64,000 nt of DNA from Hemerocallis citrina (taxonomy: Eukaryota; Streptophyta; Magnoliopsida; Asparagales; Asphodelaceae). Where the stretch lies: contig CM030358.1 of the NCBI GenBank assembly GCA_017893485.1, positions 152,037,368-152,101,367 on the forward strand, written 5' to 3'. How positions within the stretch are numbered: the stretch's first letter is position 1; each line of letters opens with the position of its first letter. Under the pieces are notes generated by a model. The model made no database searches, had not been told where the DNA came from, and saw only the letters and a list, made by a program, of their open reading frames with translations. Position numbers and translations under genes: made by a program. Shown here in pieces: positions 1-12,436 of this stretch.

Positions 1-119
1 AGGGCATAAAAAAATCTACCAGCACGTGCATTGTACGGGCTAGGATATGGACAAATTACACTAAGGCCTTTTCCCATTATAGTAGTAGAGAAGTATAGAT
101 ATATATTTGCGGGAGTAAT
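1..119. other. Non-coding flank, possible Helitron 3' end
   Basis: No coding sequence is visible. Positions 22-46 read as a short hairpin (CGTGCATTGTACG) followed by GGGCTAG, the layout of a plant Helitron 3' terminus. The next base is G rather than the usual T and no matching 5' end lies in the window, so this is only a possibility. Confidence 0.3.
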
Positions 120-508
120 GTGAGCCTCATATTTGTATGAAAAAAATTTTCTCATACAAAGTGAGTAAATTCACTTGGTGGGACCCTCATGGAAGATCCA
201 CTCCGTCCATCATGTTTATCATGCCAATGGATGTATGTATAGAAAAAATTAAGTTGTTTGGAGGTTATTCACTCATGCATCGGGTGGGTCCAATTTGTGG
301 TTCGATTTGTATTGCTATTGAAATCATTCATTTTTAAACCACATTATACATGGATGAATGACCTCCAAGCCACTTGTTTTTTTCTATGCATACATCCATT
401 AGCATGATAAAGATGATGGACGGAGTGGATTTTTTCATAAGGCTCCCACAAAATGTGTATAATCACTTTGTATGAGAAAATTTTCCTCATACTCTATATG
501 AGGTTCAC
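120..508. mobile_element. Foldback MITE
   Basis: The whole 389 bp folds on itself. It starts GTGAGCCTCATAT and the reverse complement of its end is GTGAACCTCATAT; both ends continue into TTTTCTCATACAAAGTG. The inner halves also pair: CCACTCCGTCCATCAT near 200 matches ATGATGGACGGAGTGG near 415, and GGAGGTTATTCA pairs with TGAATGACCTCC. It has no coding capacity, so it must be mobilised in trans. No clear target duplication was found, so the superfamily is open. Confidence 0.75.
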
Positions 509-520
509 TTTTCTCTATTT

Positions 521-724
521 GTGGATATCTGTATCCGAATCAGTTTTTTTAAGGGATATCCGCATCCGTATCTGTATCCGATTTTTTTTGGATTTGGATA
601 TCCGAATCCGTATTCGTATCCGTCCGGATATAACTTTTTCATATCCGTATCCGCAAAAATTTCGGATTCAGATACAGATCGGATCGGATATATCCTTATA
701 CGAGAGCATCCCTTTATCATCTAG
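521..724. repeat. Degenerate ATCCGT/GGATAC repeat, self-complementary
   Basis: About 200 bp of imperfect hexamer-like units (ATCCGT, ATCCGA) run in one direction and then reverse into GGATAC-type units, so the two halves can pair. The open frames here give only Ile-Arg or Tyr-Pro strings that reflect the repeat. I see no gene. Positions 725-775 are plain flank. Confidence 0.6.
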
Positions 725-775
725 GTTTTGTTTGGTATTCCATCACAGTGATAAAAGAAGAATAGCTCGACAGCT

Positions 776-1158
776 ATGGAACCAAGAGTTTGTAGTGCAG
801 GGGGTGCGGCTGAGGGCAACCGTGCATTCCCCTCGAAGCGGGTGTCCAGAACGATCGGGGAAAATCAACCACCCCGTTTAGGGACAAGCCGGGAATAGTG
901 TTGTGCAGGGTGGAGATTGTTCCACCCTTAGTACGTGTCATTGCGGCGGAGTTATCAAAATTGCAATCCAATTTTTCTGGTGCCTTTGAAATAAAGCAGA
1001 CGGTCGTGGATGCGGGTAAGGCACGGTGGAATAATGCAATGTTTGGTAAATTTTTTGGAAGGAGAACTGAAGTTAGTTTTGTTGCTCGTATTATAGGGCG
1101 ATTGTGGAAACTTATTACAAGTTTTGAGATCATACCCATGTCAGAGTCTAAAGGTTAA
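776..1158 (+). pseudogene. LINE ORF1-like (DUF4283) fragment
   Basis: A frame opens at ATG 776, meets TAG near 896, and the similarity resumes one frame over to a TAA at 1158. The second part contains GKFFGRR, then a basic stretch and GRLWKL...SFEIIPMSE, which fits the DUF4283 pattern (W..lvGkflGr..sf..v....lW) found in ORF1-like, RNA-binding proteins of plant LINEs and related retroelement genes. Only about 86 residues survive in that frame, with no zinc knuckle and no adjoining endonuclease or RT. The frameshift and the abrupt end against an LTR remnant at 1160 mark it as dead. The family call is by motif only. Confidence 0.5.
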
Positions 1159-1159
1159 C

Positions 1160-1952
1160 TTGATTGTATGCACCCGAACCTGTGGTATGGGACGCAGGAT
1201 TGCGTGCATTACATAGGATTGATAGAAGATTGATAGACTTAAGATTAACACTAAGCACGTGCATAATTTATTCTACAAGTTATATGAATCCTGTTTACAA
1301 TTTACATGATTCCCGTTTACAAGTTATATGATTCCTTTACAAGTTATATGATTCCAATTTACAAGTTTACATGATTCCTGTCTACACGTTTGCATGATTT
1401 CCCGTTTACATGATATGTTCTCATTACATGATTCCTTGTTATTGATTGAATGTACATTGGAGCCCTGTTTACCTATCTCTTGTTTCAGTTTACAAGTTAC
1501 ATGATTCCTACTTATAAGTAAGGTTTACATGATCCTCGTTTATATGTTTGCATTTTCCGTTATATGACACATTTCCTGCAGACATGATTCCTTGTTCCTT
1601 GTTATAATCTTGTTCTTGTTCCCATTTTGCTTGTACTACTTGCGGCTCGTAGCTTACTCTAACGGATACCCTTCATCTTTCTCTTGAGTTAATGTTATAC
1701 AGGTATAGATTATGAGATAATAAAGGATCTTGGCGAACTGTTACTGCATAGTATATTCTCGGGCTACTTTTTGTAAGTTCTTGTATCCCAGACATTGGTT
1801 ATTGTATTATATCGTTGTTTATGTGATTATTACTGTATTGTTGAGCTTACTGGTATTGTACAGCTTATGGATGATATGAGTTGGTATACTTATATTATTC
1901 GCTAGGCCTCAATTACGTGATTGTATTTCTGTAACGGGAAGCGGGGCGTGAT
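1160..1952 (+). mobile_element. Truncated 5' LTR of Tekay-type element D
   Basis: It ends GGGAAGCGGGGCGTGATA, the same end (GTGACA with C to T) as the complete Tekay LTRs at 14484 and 22864 read on the minus strand. A primer site follows. It also carries the box TGTGGTATGGGACGCA at 1181-1196 that recurs in other LTRs here. The promoter half is missing; the sequence joins the LINE remnant at about 1160. Confidence 0.75.
1275..1580. repeat. Short degenerate tandem repeat in LTR D
   Basis: Units of about 20-25 bp based on GTTTACAAGTTATATGATTC are repeated at least ten times with variation. The array occupies the part of the LTR where related LTRs here carry other arrays. Confidence 0.6.
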
Positions 1953-2949
1953 ATGTTTTTAATGGTATGAGAGCCAAGTTTGGCCCTAACCAGTTTAGAC
2001 TCTAGCCAGGTTTGAACCATGTTATGCTCAACAATATGCACACCACGTTGATCACATGAACATGTAATAACCATCCTACAATATGGATACTAGTCTTATT
2101 CGATCCATTTTGAACTATTCATATTCATTTCTTTCATTCATTGTTTCCTTTCGTCCCTTGCAGTCGTCCTCATTCATTGATTCTTTATTGGGTATAAGTT
2201 CATTCATTTCCTACCCATTCTTCTACTTATGCTCGATTCGTCGATCAACATCACTTGATCTGCATCGACATGTAAGCGGCTTGGATCATCACCACGAGAT
2301 CATCACCATGAGAGGAGGTGTTTTCGTTCACTTTGTATAGACAGAGCCCCATGATCTCAGAAGTGTTTAGAATCCCAGACCGTCAGGAGTTCGAAATTCA
2401 TGCTAAAGGGACACGTTCTGGCGTGTCAAGAATTCCGTAAGGCATGAGACAGATTGTTGGTGCTAATGGAGGCTGATGGCGGAATTTACACCATCATAGT
2501 GGCGCAACGGAAGCGTGGTGGGCATATAACCCATAGGTCTAGGATTCTCATGTTGCTTCTCCTTCCTTGCATTGTTTGCTTCCTTCCATTCCTTGCATTC
2601 ATCCTCATCCATCGACTCATTATTTGGTTCAATTCTTCCTTATCCATTCTCTCTTCGATTTCAGTTCTACCTACTGCTTCATCTTATTGCTTCGTTATCT
2701 CACAAGTCTTGTGTTGTTTATTTCCTTGTGATACCGTTTACTTCCTTCCATGCATTTCATTCGTCATCATTCATCATTTTATTATTTAACATCATTCTTA
2801 CCCATGTTCTTTCTTATTTTGATGCTTCCACCACTTCGTTTCTTTCCCTCCAATTTCTTGCTGCATTATATCATCAGTTTTGCTTTGATTATCCTATGTT
2901 CCACCTGAATGAATTTTGAGGATGAAATGTTTTGTAAGGTATGTAGGAT
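1953..2949 (+). mobile_element. Gene-less internal region of element D (LARD-like)
   Basis: The first 130 bp match the untranslated leader of the Tekay element read in reverse at 22681-22860, including the CTCAACAATATG and CACATGAACATGTAATAACCA blocks. After that come pyrimidine-rich, TTCATTC-rich sequence and no gag or pol similarity. The region ends GAGGATGAAATG...GTAAGGTATGTAGGAT, which matches the Tekay polypurine-tract end (GAGGACAAAATTCTT...AAGGTGGGTAGGAT). The element therefore kept replication signals but lost all protein genes. Open frames here are composition artefacts. Confidence 0.7.
1963..1975 (+). other. Primer-binding site of element D
   Basis: TGGTATGAGAGCC differs at one base from TGGTATCAGAGCC, the complement of the 3' end of plant initiator Met-tRNA. 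It lies ten bases inside the LTR end, the same spacing as in the Tekay element at 22843-22854. It marks the plus strand as the sense strand. Confidence 0.8.
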
Positions 2950-4640
2950 TGTAACTGCGTTTCCGTTTATACAAAAATTTTTCGTATTCTTGTATCGTCT
3001 ATAATTTTTTTCTTTTCTCTTTGAACTCAATTGGATATACCTGAATATTCAATTATTTTTAGCCCAGACTCCTAACCTATCCTCCGATTGTATTTTCTGA
3101 TTGTACGAATTTCATCGGTATTCTTATCTCTTCTTTAATTCTTAAATTCCAATTTCTCCAAATAAATTCTGTCGTTGTTTTAAACCCAATTGCTTTCATT
3201 GGATATCTGATTTTATGTTGGCACCTTGAAATCCTAATCCATTCTTTGGTGTCATTATTTAATTATTTCTCTTAAATTCATTCTTTATATTAGATTTATT
3301 TTAGCCAACCCTAGCCCATTGAACTGCTATTATAGCCAACCCTAGCCCATTCTATAATTTGACTATTTGATTCTCCTTCTATTGTAAAACCCAAACTCCT
3401 AATATATTCTTTGTTTATTTATTGTATAAAGCTCAAACCAAGTATATTATTATTATTTCGATTCATTAACGTATAAACTCAAATCCTATTAATTCTACAA
3501 TCTATTTCTTCTTTTGTTGATTATATATTTTAAGCCCAAAATATACTTCACTCTGTAATCCTAATCCATTCCATTAGATTACCATTATTATTATTTTTGA
3601 TTATCTAATTAATGTGAAGCCCAAATCCAAGCCCGTTAATAATAAAACCCTCAACTCGATATTTTGATAATTGCCTAATGTCTAAACCCCACTATCTCAT
3701 TAATAATCAACCATGATCTCATAACTACCCACTAAATCCTAAATAATCCCCTAATCACCTTTTATTATCAACCATAATCTACTCTTAATCCAAACCAGCC
3801 TCCCCCTTCATTTTTCTCCTTCTTATTCTTTTCTTCTTCTTCGTCTGCTTCTGAAACCCATAATTCCGACCATCTCTCCACACCCAACGTCGTTGCCGAT
3901 CACCACCGCAATCAGCTTCTTCCCCACCACTGCTGCAGTCACTACCTCGCCTTTACCGACCACTGGCAATCGCCTCCACTGAAGCTTAGCCATACCCGAC
4001 CAGCACAACCTGGTCGCTCCACCTCCTTGCAACCGCACCCAGTCCCCGACGTCGTCTTCATCATCACCACTGGCCGATCATTACCATCATCTTCCCCCTC
4101 ACCTCGAGCGCCACCCTCTCGTCCTGCCTTTCCTCTTCAACCGAGCATCAAGCTCCACTGCCTGCACTGCGACCACCACCGTAGCACCCGAAGTCGACCC
4201 CGATCTCCTCCTCGTCACCACATGCCGATCGTCACTTTGCTGCACTCCACCGCCGGCCCCGATAGCATCCACTACAACCTGCAGCCGACCTCCCTATCGC
4301 ACTCTGAAGCTCTTCACCTTCAACCTCCTCGTCTTCCTCCACTACCTTCTTCCTCACCCTGCACCCTGCTCCTGACTCCACCTCGCTCCACAACTATCGA
4401 CCATAGTAATCCGCAGACCATCATCAGCCTGCATCCTTACCTGAGTGCACCTCGACAGCCTCTTGCTTGCTTTATCGTAGCACGCCACCCTCCGCACCAC
4501 CCGCAGCTCCTACCGTCACCATTATTGTAGCCAACACCTACACCCGAGCCTTGTTGCTTGATTTCACCATGTTGCCATGAGTCCTTCTTCAACCGAACAA
4601 TCCCCTTGTTATTTATTGTTGTTGTCGCTGCCCCAGGTTA
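2950..4640 (+). mobile_element. Truncated 3' LTR of element D
   Basis: It starts TGTAACTGCG just after the polypurine-like end at 2949. An AT-rich 5' part (2950-3780) is followed at about 3790-4530 by a GC- and pyrimidine-rich block like the leader blocks of the other Tekay LTRs here. The 167-codon frame at 4027-4530 is Ser/Pro/His-rich and has no recognisable domain. LTR C begins at 4641 and cuts this LTR off. Confidence 0.6.
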
Positions 4641-4689
4641 TGTAACCTAACTCGATGATTGTACTCCAACGCGTAATTATGTGTAATCG

Positions 4690-5040
4690 CACCCCTAGGA
4701 TCGTGGAATTTACCGGCCTTACCCTAGCCCACATTCGGAGATTTATCGGGCTTACCTCGGTCTCAAACATTCCTAGGGACTGCAGTCCTTTACTGGACAT
4801 GATCGTTAACCCAGGCAAGTCAATCACCCTGCAGCTAAAAATCATGCCTACCCCTAGCCCACCTCATGGATTTACCAAGCGTATCATGTTCGTCCCTAAC
4901 ATTCCTACGAACTGCAAGTTCTTAACCAGGCTTTTCGTAAATAGAACATGCATACCCCTAGCCCACACGTGTGGATTTACAGGGCGTATTCTCAGTCCCA
5001 TCCCAAACCCGTAGGAACCGCAAGTTCTTTACCGGACATA
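4690..5040. repeat. About 105-bp tandem repeat in LTR C
   Basis: Three diverged copies begin with ACCCCTAGCCCAC at about 4690, 4850 and 4955 and each ends near TTCTTTACCGGACAT or TTCTTAACCAGG. LTR E carries a diverged counterpart at about 49530-49720. Confidence 0.65.
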
Positions 5041-5894
5041 TGCGTCATTGTTTCCATCATATCTTCTTCTAGTGTCTGATCTTATATTACAACGTAAACA
5101 ATGTCACTTAAAACTAGCTCACCCTCCTACTGGACTCAAATGAACAGACGAGAACATTAGCACATATTGGCCACTTTTGAAACTTTCATAATCACAAATT
5201 GCCGGTACCCTGGGTCTCGCTCAGCCTATAAAGTCAACACATTCCAAAATTCATAAACTTTCCATGTTATCCATAACCTCCTTTATAATCATTAAAACTT
5301 CAATTCATTCGTTCATCTCTTATTCACTCCATCAAATTATTCATCCTCAAATAACCAGATAAAATTTTCCAAACAGTTATAATAGGACTTCAAAAGTCTC
5401 AATCCAATCAATCATCGTCTCTGCAATAATATTTCAATTCCAATACCAAATCTTTACTAAATTGTTAATTCTAATATGAACTTTAATCCAAAACATTTGT
5501 ACCAATTTTCGTTAAGATAACATCTTTTGAAATCAATTCTTAATTTTTTTCAAATACTTCCAAAACATTTGTACCAAATTCCATCAAATTTATATTCCTC
5601 AAAATCAATTTCTAATCCTTTAAATTACTCAAACGACAATATCTCTCAAAATCAATGTTAAACCCTCCAGATACTCAAAAGTTAATATCCTTCAAATTCA
5701 ATTCCTTAATCCTTCAAAATGTTCAAACGGATTAAATAAAATCAAAACTGTAGTTAATCATTTAATTTATTGTAGAAATTAACCCAACAAATACTTATAC
5801 CCATTTCTAATTATACAAATTCCAAAAATATAATTTTTATGTTAAAAATACTCAATTAGTAAATTTTTAAACTGAAATCCGTAAATGGCTTCTC

Positions 5895-5965
5895 CATTGT
5901 TCGAACCTGCCACCTAGCAACAAAGCCCAATGCCCAAAGTCACACGCACTAACTAGGATTCCAAG
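5895..5965 (-). other. tRNA-like module C-1 in LTR C
   Basis: On the minus strand a GGTTCGAAC B-box (5899-5907) lies downstream of TCCTAGTTAGTGCG (5947-5960), which resembles an A-box. No full cloverleaf is seen, so this is not called a tRNA gene. Confidence 0.4.
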
Positions 5966-6059
5966 CCTCACCCTCTGTAATAGCTCTTAAAGAATTAAGG
6001 TAATGTTCATTGGCTCAAATTTTAATTTTAAAAAAGTGTTAGAAAAGATTTGAATTCTC

Positions 6060-6122
6060 CCTGGATCGAACCCAAAACCCGCACACATTGCTCTAAACCA
6101 AACCCACTAACCAGGCTCTCAA
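6060..6122 (-). other. tRNA-like module C-2 in LTR C
   Basis: On the minus strand GAGAGCCTGGTTAGTGG (6104-6120) precedes GGGTTCGATCC (6063-6073), a perfect B-box. It repeats the arrangement of module C-1 about 160 bp away. Confidence 0.45.
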
Positions 6123-6392
6123 GCCTCACTTTCTGCTTATTTCCCTCGGGGAAACAAATATGAATGTATTTCTCGGGTTCTAAACCTCTTCCAAAATTAT
6201 CTCATTAGACAAAGTCATACACTTCAACTCTTCACCAGACAATAAATTTTCAGTCATGAATTAAAACTAATTATATCCCCTCGAACAATAATTATCATAT
6301 CACACTCTATAATTCTATTACTTCATAGCAATTCATTTTTCACAATAATTGAAACTATAATAATACTACAAGACAAATCTAAATTTGAGAAC

Positions 6393-6416
6393 ACACACAC
6401 ACACACACACACACAC
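6393..6416. repeat. (CA)n microsatellite
   Basis: Twelve uninterrupted CA/AC dinucleotides inside LTR C. Confidence 0.9.
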
Positions 6417-7689
6417 GTACAATTTAGTATGCCACTCTTAAGAATAAATTAGAAAGTTAAAGGAACGCCTACCCAATCGTTTCCGATAGGCTCGAGGTAG
6501 TATAACCATTACGATGCTGATTCCTCATGCATGTAGTAACTACGCAACTCGTCGTTGTGGTCCGCTTGAGTCACGTTTTGTGCTTCACCTTCATGGCAGC
6601 AAGGAGTTGGAGGCTTGGGTGTTGAAGAAGAAACGACAAGGAGATGAAGGAGATGGTGAGATGAATGGCGTATGTGTATATACACCCATATATAAACTAT
6701 ATATATGGAGAGAGTGGGCTCGGGTTCTAGACAGAATAAGGAGAAGAAAAGAAATTAAAGGCAGTCAGAGGAGAATGATTGGTAAGGGAGGAGGTTTAAT
6801 AAGGAGGGGGGAGTAATTAATGAGTTTGGTGAGTGGTTATTGGAGAGGTAGTTGATTGATAGTAGAGTAGTAGGAGAGAGGGATTATATGCATATGTATA
6901 TATGGATTAATAATTGGAGAATCTGGGGTAGTTAAAGGAATAATTAAATATTGAGGTTGAATTGGGCAAAAGGGAAGTTGGGGAGTTACCGGGAGTAGAG
7001 GAAATAATTGGAGAGATAGGGAGGGTGATAATTGGGGATGGGGGTAGTTATGTGAAAATGAATAAGAGGTGAGAAGAGGGGCCGGGTAGTTAGGGATTGG
7101 AGTGGGAAAGTTAGAGAGTAATTGTTGGAGTGGTGGAGTTTGATTGTGTAGGGATGATTGCATAAACGTATATGTACATAGAGAGGAGTAGAGGGAGTGT
7201 GTATATATATGTGTATGGGGTATGCACGGGTATGATTCCTACACACGGGCACACAAAATGTATATAATTATTACAAAGGTAGTAACAATTCTCATTAGTT
7301 AAATATAAGTTTAATTATACATAATGTGGGTTATTTCAATTTAGTCGTTCCATGTGTTTAAATTAGGCTTAAATAAAAAATTAATATACACACTTCAATA
7401 ATTTCTATATATAAAAAAAATATAGTAAATACATGCATTGAAAACACATGTATTGCATGTATAAGCAAAAATATATTTGAGTTGACTCAAAATGAATTCA
7501 AATTCGAAAATGAATTTGACAAAATGATAAAAATAAATAATCGGTATACGTAGAAAATATTTACAATATGTATAATGTTACGGATATTACACGTAACGAC
7601 ACAAACTAAGTGTATGTAACACATGTGGTGCAAAATTGTAATAACTCAATTTTGCGCGATGTTACAGTTTGTAAGCGCAAAGCACCGCA

Positions 7690-8117
7690 AATAAGTTTCC
7701 AGGGTCTATTTACCACCTAAGACTGACCATCAGTTTGAGGGTGAAACGAAGTGCTAAAACAAAGCTAAGTTCCTATTAAAATGAAGATCTCCCTCCAGAA
7801 AGCAGTAGTGAATACGGTGTCTTTATTGCTAACAATTGTAGAAGGTGCCCCATAAATTTAATGATGTGATGCACAAAACTTCAACTATCGCTTGGCTGTT
7901 TATGAGTATGACAGGGGATGAGTGGAATGAAATCAGCATATTTCGAGAGTCTATTCACTTCTGGGAACAAATGAGATAACAAGTTTTCACGGTACATATT
8001 AGAGTAATAATGTACTGAACTGACCCACCATGAGATTGTTGCATGGATCGTTACTTGAGTGTCATGAGCAATTCTCATAGTGACCATGTTGTACGTGGTT
8101 CTTTGACTTGAAGTCAC
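7690..8117 (-). pseudogene. Ty3/gypsy integrase core fragment
   Basis: Read on the minus strand, broken frames give LPEVNRLSKYADFIPL (8010-7890 region), then a degraded FVHHIIKF..., then TIVSNKD.VF..AFWREIF and SFHPQTDGQS near 7730. This is the order of the retroviral-type integrase catalytic core: the VDRLSKYAHF block, the SDRD block with the second Asp (here SNKD), and HPQTDGQSE. Frameshifts and stops separate the blocks. There is no zinc finger, RT or chromodomain nearby, and only about 20 bp separate it from LTR C. It is probably the deleted internal region of element C. Confidence 0.65.
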
Positions 8118-8287
8118 TACCGTTCCCTACATGAGAAGTTATATGTTTTAATATCATCAAACGTCGCATGTGATAAAGTGATTATTAAATCAGCTATTGG
8201 ACATATTATGAATCATGCAGAGGGATGTGAGTGACTTAGATAGGATTTGTCTCTCTTACATAACAGGAGCGATATCTTCGGGCCCTT
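8118..8287. other. Non-coding flank of element A
   Basis: No gene or repeat is recognised. It is the sequence into which TRIM-like element A inserted; the first copy of the GATTG target duplication is at 8288-8292. Confidence 0.5.
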
Positions 8288-8292
8288 GATTG

Positions 8293-8837
<545 letters not shown>

Positions 8838-8839
8838 AA

Positions 8840-8851
8840 TGGTATCAAAGC
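8840..8851 (+). other. Primer-binding site of element A
   Basis: TGGTATCAAAGC begins two bases after the LTR end and matches the initiator Met-tRNA complement TGGTATCAGAGC at all but one base. Confidence 0.85.
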
Positions 8852-10434
8852 ATACTTTAGACACTGAGTGTGGGTAAGAGTGGGTGAGATGTATGCCTGA
8901 GAGGGAGCTGAGGTCAGTACGCTGTGTAACACCCCAAATTCTAAATAAGACTGAATTCGAAGTTCCACAGGATCTTTACACTTCACTTCGTACAATTTTA
9001 CAAGGAATTAAAAACTTTTATTACAACAATGATTACATCAACGCAGCGGAATTTAAAATTTCAACATGATACATGAATTGAATAACAACTTGAACATTTC
9101 TTTAAGCAGCAATCAATCTTTAGTCTTGTCAATCACTTTATCCTGCATAGAAACTGTGGGTACGTCATTTGCATACAACTGATGCTAGGATATAATACAT
9201 CAATTTTTCTTACTTAGATAACACACACTTTTCACAAACAAAGCTAAAGGGGGACTATCCTATGATGTCGTGTGTGATTGTGCACTTAATCCTTAGTGCA
9301 GTTATTTATATTAGATGACACTAATGCGCGCTTGTTCGGATTCTATGCATCCCATACTATATAGATATGAGGGGAAGCCCTTAATCGTTCTTCATCTTGT
9401 AGGGTTGGATCTCTCGCTATGACTTAAACTACTACGGTAAGTATCTTAGATGTTCTATGAGCTACGAGCCCATGTCCAGACAGCTTGGATGAGAATCCCA
9501 CGTCATGACATGACGCATCATGTAAACAACCTATGGACAATTCAGCCTCTGTCATGGGACTATGACACTACCCATAGTCACCAAACATCCCACAAGCGTC
9601 GCCACGGTTCCGATAATTCCGGAGATGTGTTCACGTCATGACATGATGCATTATGTAGACAGCCTGTGAAATACTCTCACACCGTAGACCTGAGACCCTC
9701 ATACTTATGTTTTTCTCTTACTTTCATCACATCTTCACTATTGTATTGTCCTTAGTTATTTGAATCATGAATAAGAAATCAACACCCTAGAGTTAGCACT
9801 TCCTCTATACCGGTCTTAACCATTAATCAACAATAACGACCCAAACTTGATTTTTCATTTCAATATTTTATCTCAAAGGAATTTATTCAATGCCGGTATA
9901 AGGACTTAGCTACACTATAGTCTTTAATCTCATTTCATGTTCATAAAAATTGAGTATTCACACTCACAAAATTTTCTCATAATTCATCATGATCTTCCAT
10001 TTCATTTTCATGTACAAATTTCACGTATAATGCGATGAATTCATTTTTCAAACTTACCACATTCATAATTTAACTTCACATAATTTCTTTAATTTTCATA
10101 ATATCATTCTTTCATTATTAAGCCAAAATCACACTTATCATTATTTAAATTTCCCATGACACAATCTCATTTAAACTCTCTATTCAAAATTTCTTTCTTA
10201 AAAGAAAAATCTTTATTTTCTTTAATTAATCAATATTTCATTCTAATAATTTGTATCAAGTTCTTTTTTTTCCAAAATAACCTTTAATTCTTATTATAAT
10301 AGGTCAAAAATGATAGAATTAGTTTTCATGAAGTCTAGGCATTTTTAGAATATTTGCAATATTTTTCTAAATTTTTAAATCACTTCAAAAATAATAAATA
10401 TAGAAAAATCAATTTTTCTAAAAGGTGGCCAAAT

Positions 10435-10560
10435 CCAGATTCAAACCCACGCACAACAGAGACCCCCGCGTGCTACAATAACCGGCCTAAGGTGCAACCG
10501 AAGACCAGAAAGGCCATTATGGCCAACTGTCTAATAGCTAACTTAATTTATATATTGGTT
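10435..10560 (-). other. tRNA-like module in LTR B1
   Basis: On the minus strand TTGGCCATAATGGCC (A-box-like) is followed about 100 bases on by GGGTTTGAATC (B-box-like, 10438-10448). A homologous module in the same LTR runs from about 14015 down to 13928 and ends GGTTCGAGTC, a perfect B-box now split by LTR B2. Confidence 0.4.
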
Positions 10561-12203
10561 TTGGGTTTCGGTATTGAGTCAAAAAATAATTTCAGAAAAA
10601 TAAAATCTCTGGAGAGACTCTGTAACACCCCGAATTCCAACTACAACTGAATTCGAGATTCCACAGGATCTTTTCACTTCTTTCGTACAATTTTACAAGG
10701 AATTTAAAACTTTTCACTTTACATCAGAGTTACAAATGAATCTTTACACTTTACAGCGGAAGCAAAATTACAACATTTATATGAATTGAAATTACAACAA
10801 CATTTGAATAATCTCTAAGCATCAGTTCTCTTTTAATCTTTATTATGCCATTTATCCTGCATACAAAACTGTGGGTACGTCAGTTTATTCAACCGACGAA
10901 TATTATACAAGGCCATCCTCTCTATGTCTGAAACAGTATAATGATTTTCCATACTTAACAAACACAAACTTGTTCACATATCAAACTAAGGGGAATATTC
11001 TATTGATGTCGTGTTGTGATTGTGCACTTAGTCCTTAATGCAGTTATTTATATTACATGACACTAATGCGCAATTGTTCGGATTCTATGCATCCCATACT
11101 ACATAGGTCCGAGGGCAAGCCTCTTAATCGTTCTTCATCTTGTAGGGTTCAATCCCTTGTCATGACTTAACCTACTACTGTAACTACGGTAAGTATCCTA
11201 GATGTTCTATGAGTAACGAGCTCATGTACAGAAAAACTGGAGGGGAATCCCACGTCATGTCACGACGCATCGTGAAGACAACCTTTGGAAAATCCAGCCT
11301 CTTTCATGGCACACAATCCTCTCGCAGTCACCAAACACCCCACAAGCATCGCCAAGATCCCGATAATTTCGGAGTAGTGCCTACGTCATGTCACGATGCA
11401 CCGTGAAAACAAACTGTGAATCACACCCACATCGTAGACTCTAGGGCCTCATACTTGTGTTTTTCTCTCACTTTCATCACCTCTTCACTTGTACTAATTC
11501 TTAATTTAATGAAATCATGAACAGAATCAATCTTTTAGAGTCAGCACTCTCACTAATACCGGTCTTATTTCTTTCATTTCTCAATGATCCAAATTTGGTC
11601 TTTTCACTTTCAATTTTCATATCTCATTACTTTCAATTGCCAGTGTGAATCTTGGTTACACCCTAATTTTCAATTTCAATTCACAAATTCACATGTTTGA
11701 GTTGTCATACTCAAGAATATTTCTCTTTTTCAATTAAACGATTTCCAATCTTTTCATGAATCAATTATCATACATGGAGTTCAATTATGAATCATGCATT
11801 CCAAAACCAACATTTATTTCCACATTAAGATCATACTACGAAAATATCTAGTCAAGTGAATATTTCACAAAATCACCATTTGTTACGCTATTCTTTAACA
11901 AAATAACCCATATAAAAATCACAATTATATTTTCCTTTCACTAAATTTTTCTTTCTAATATCTATACTAATCACCTCATAAAGAAGTCCACATTTTTTAC
12001 GAAATTATAAATATAAGAAAACAATAGTTTTAAGTACAATTTCACCTCGAAATACATTTTATTTTAGTCCAATAACTCCCAACTTAATTTTCATAGGTTG
12101 TGCATGATTTAGAATAATAAAGGTATTTTTTCCATAATTTTTACACATCAAAGAAGTCCCAAAAAATCATTTTTTTCGTCAGAAATATATTCTGGCCTTA
12201 ACC

Positions 12204-12260
12204 AGAATCGAACCCACAACCTCAGAGAAGACAGCTGCACATGCCAACCACCAAACCGAG
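12204..12260 (-). other. tRNA-like module 1 in LTR B2
   Basis: On the minus strand GGTTTGGTGGTTGGCATG is followed by GGGTTCGATTC (12205-12215), a perfect B-box. The A-box is weak. Confidence 0.4.
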
Positions 12261-12354
12261 GCACGCTAGCAACAAGAAGGGAAGACAGAGAGTTATATAC
12301 TCTCTATTCGGATTTGGGGTATTTTTTCAACCCGCACGCAAAATAAGGTGGACA

Positions 12355-12436
12355 CAGGGTATCGAACCAGCGACCACAGAGCCACACACTATGCTACAGT
12401 AGCGCCAGAGAGGCTCACCGACCACTTGAGCTATGA
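12355..12436 (-). other. tRNA-like module 2 in LTR B2
   Basis: On the minus strand TAGCTCAAGTGG (12422-12433) matches a tRNA A-box almost perfectly, and GGTTCGATACC (12358-12368) is a good B-box. From A-box start to B-box end is 76 nt, possible for a tRNA-like unit with a long variable arm. Acceptor-stem pairing is not evident, so it is tRNA-like, not a proven gene. Confidence 0.5.

Larger units (their letters stand above)
4641..7666 (-). mobile_element. LTR C, Tekay-type, minus orientation
   Basis: On the plus strand it runs from TGTAACCTAACTCG to GCGATGTTACA, so on its sense strand it starts TGTAACATCGCG. Blocks across it match the reverse complement of 43209-44886 and 49379-49760 (LTR E), for example the GCGAGACCCA..TACCGGCAA block near 5200 and CGACGAGTTGCG near 6550. 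It contains a repeat array, two tRNA-like modules and a (CA)n tract. The bases outside its two ends (GGTTA, GTTTG) do not match, so it is probably a 3' LTR beside internal sequence rather than a solo LTR. Frames inside it show no domain. Confidence 0.65.

Noticed and set aside
521..724. Telomere-like repeat
   Set aside because: Units are ATCCGT/ATCCGA variants, not TTTAGGG, and they invert midway.
4027..4530. 167-codon Ser/Pro/His-rich frame
   Set aside because: Same GC-rich leader zone of an LTR; no homology visible.
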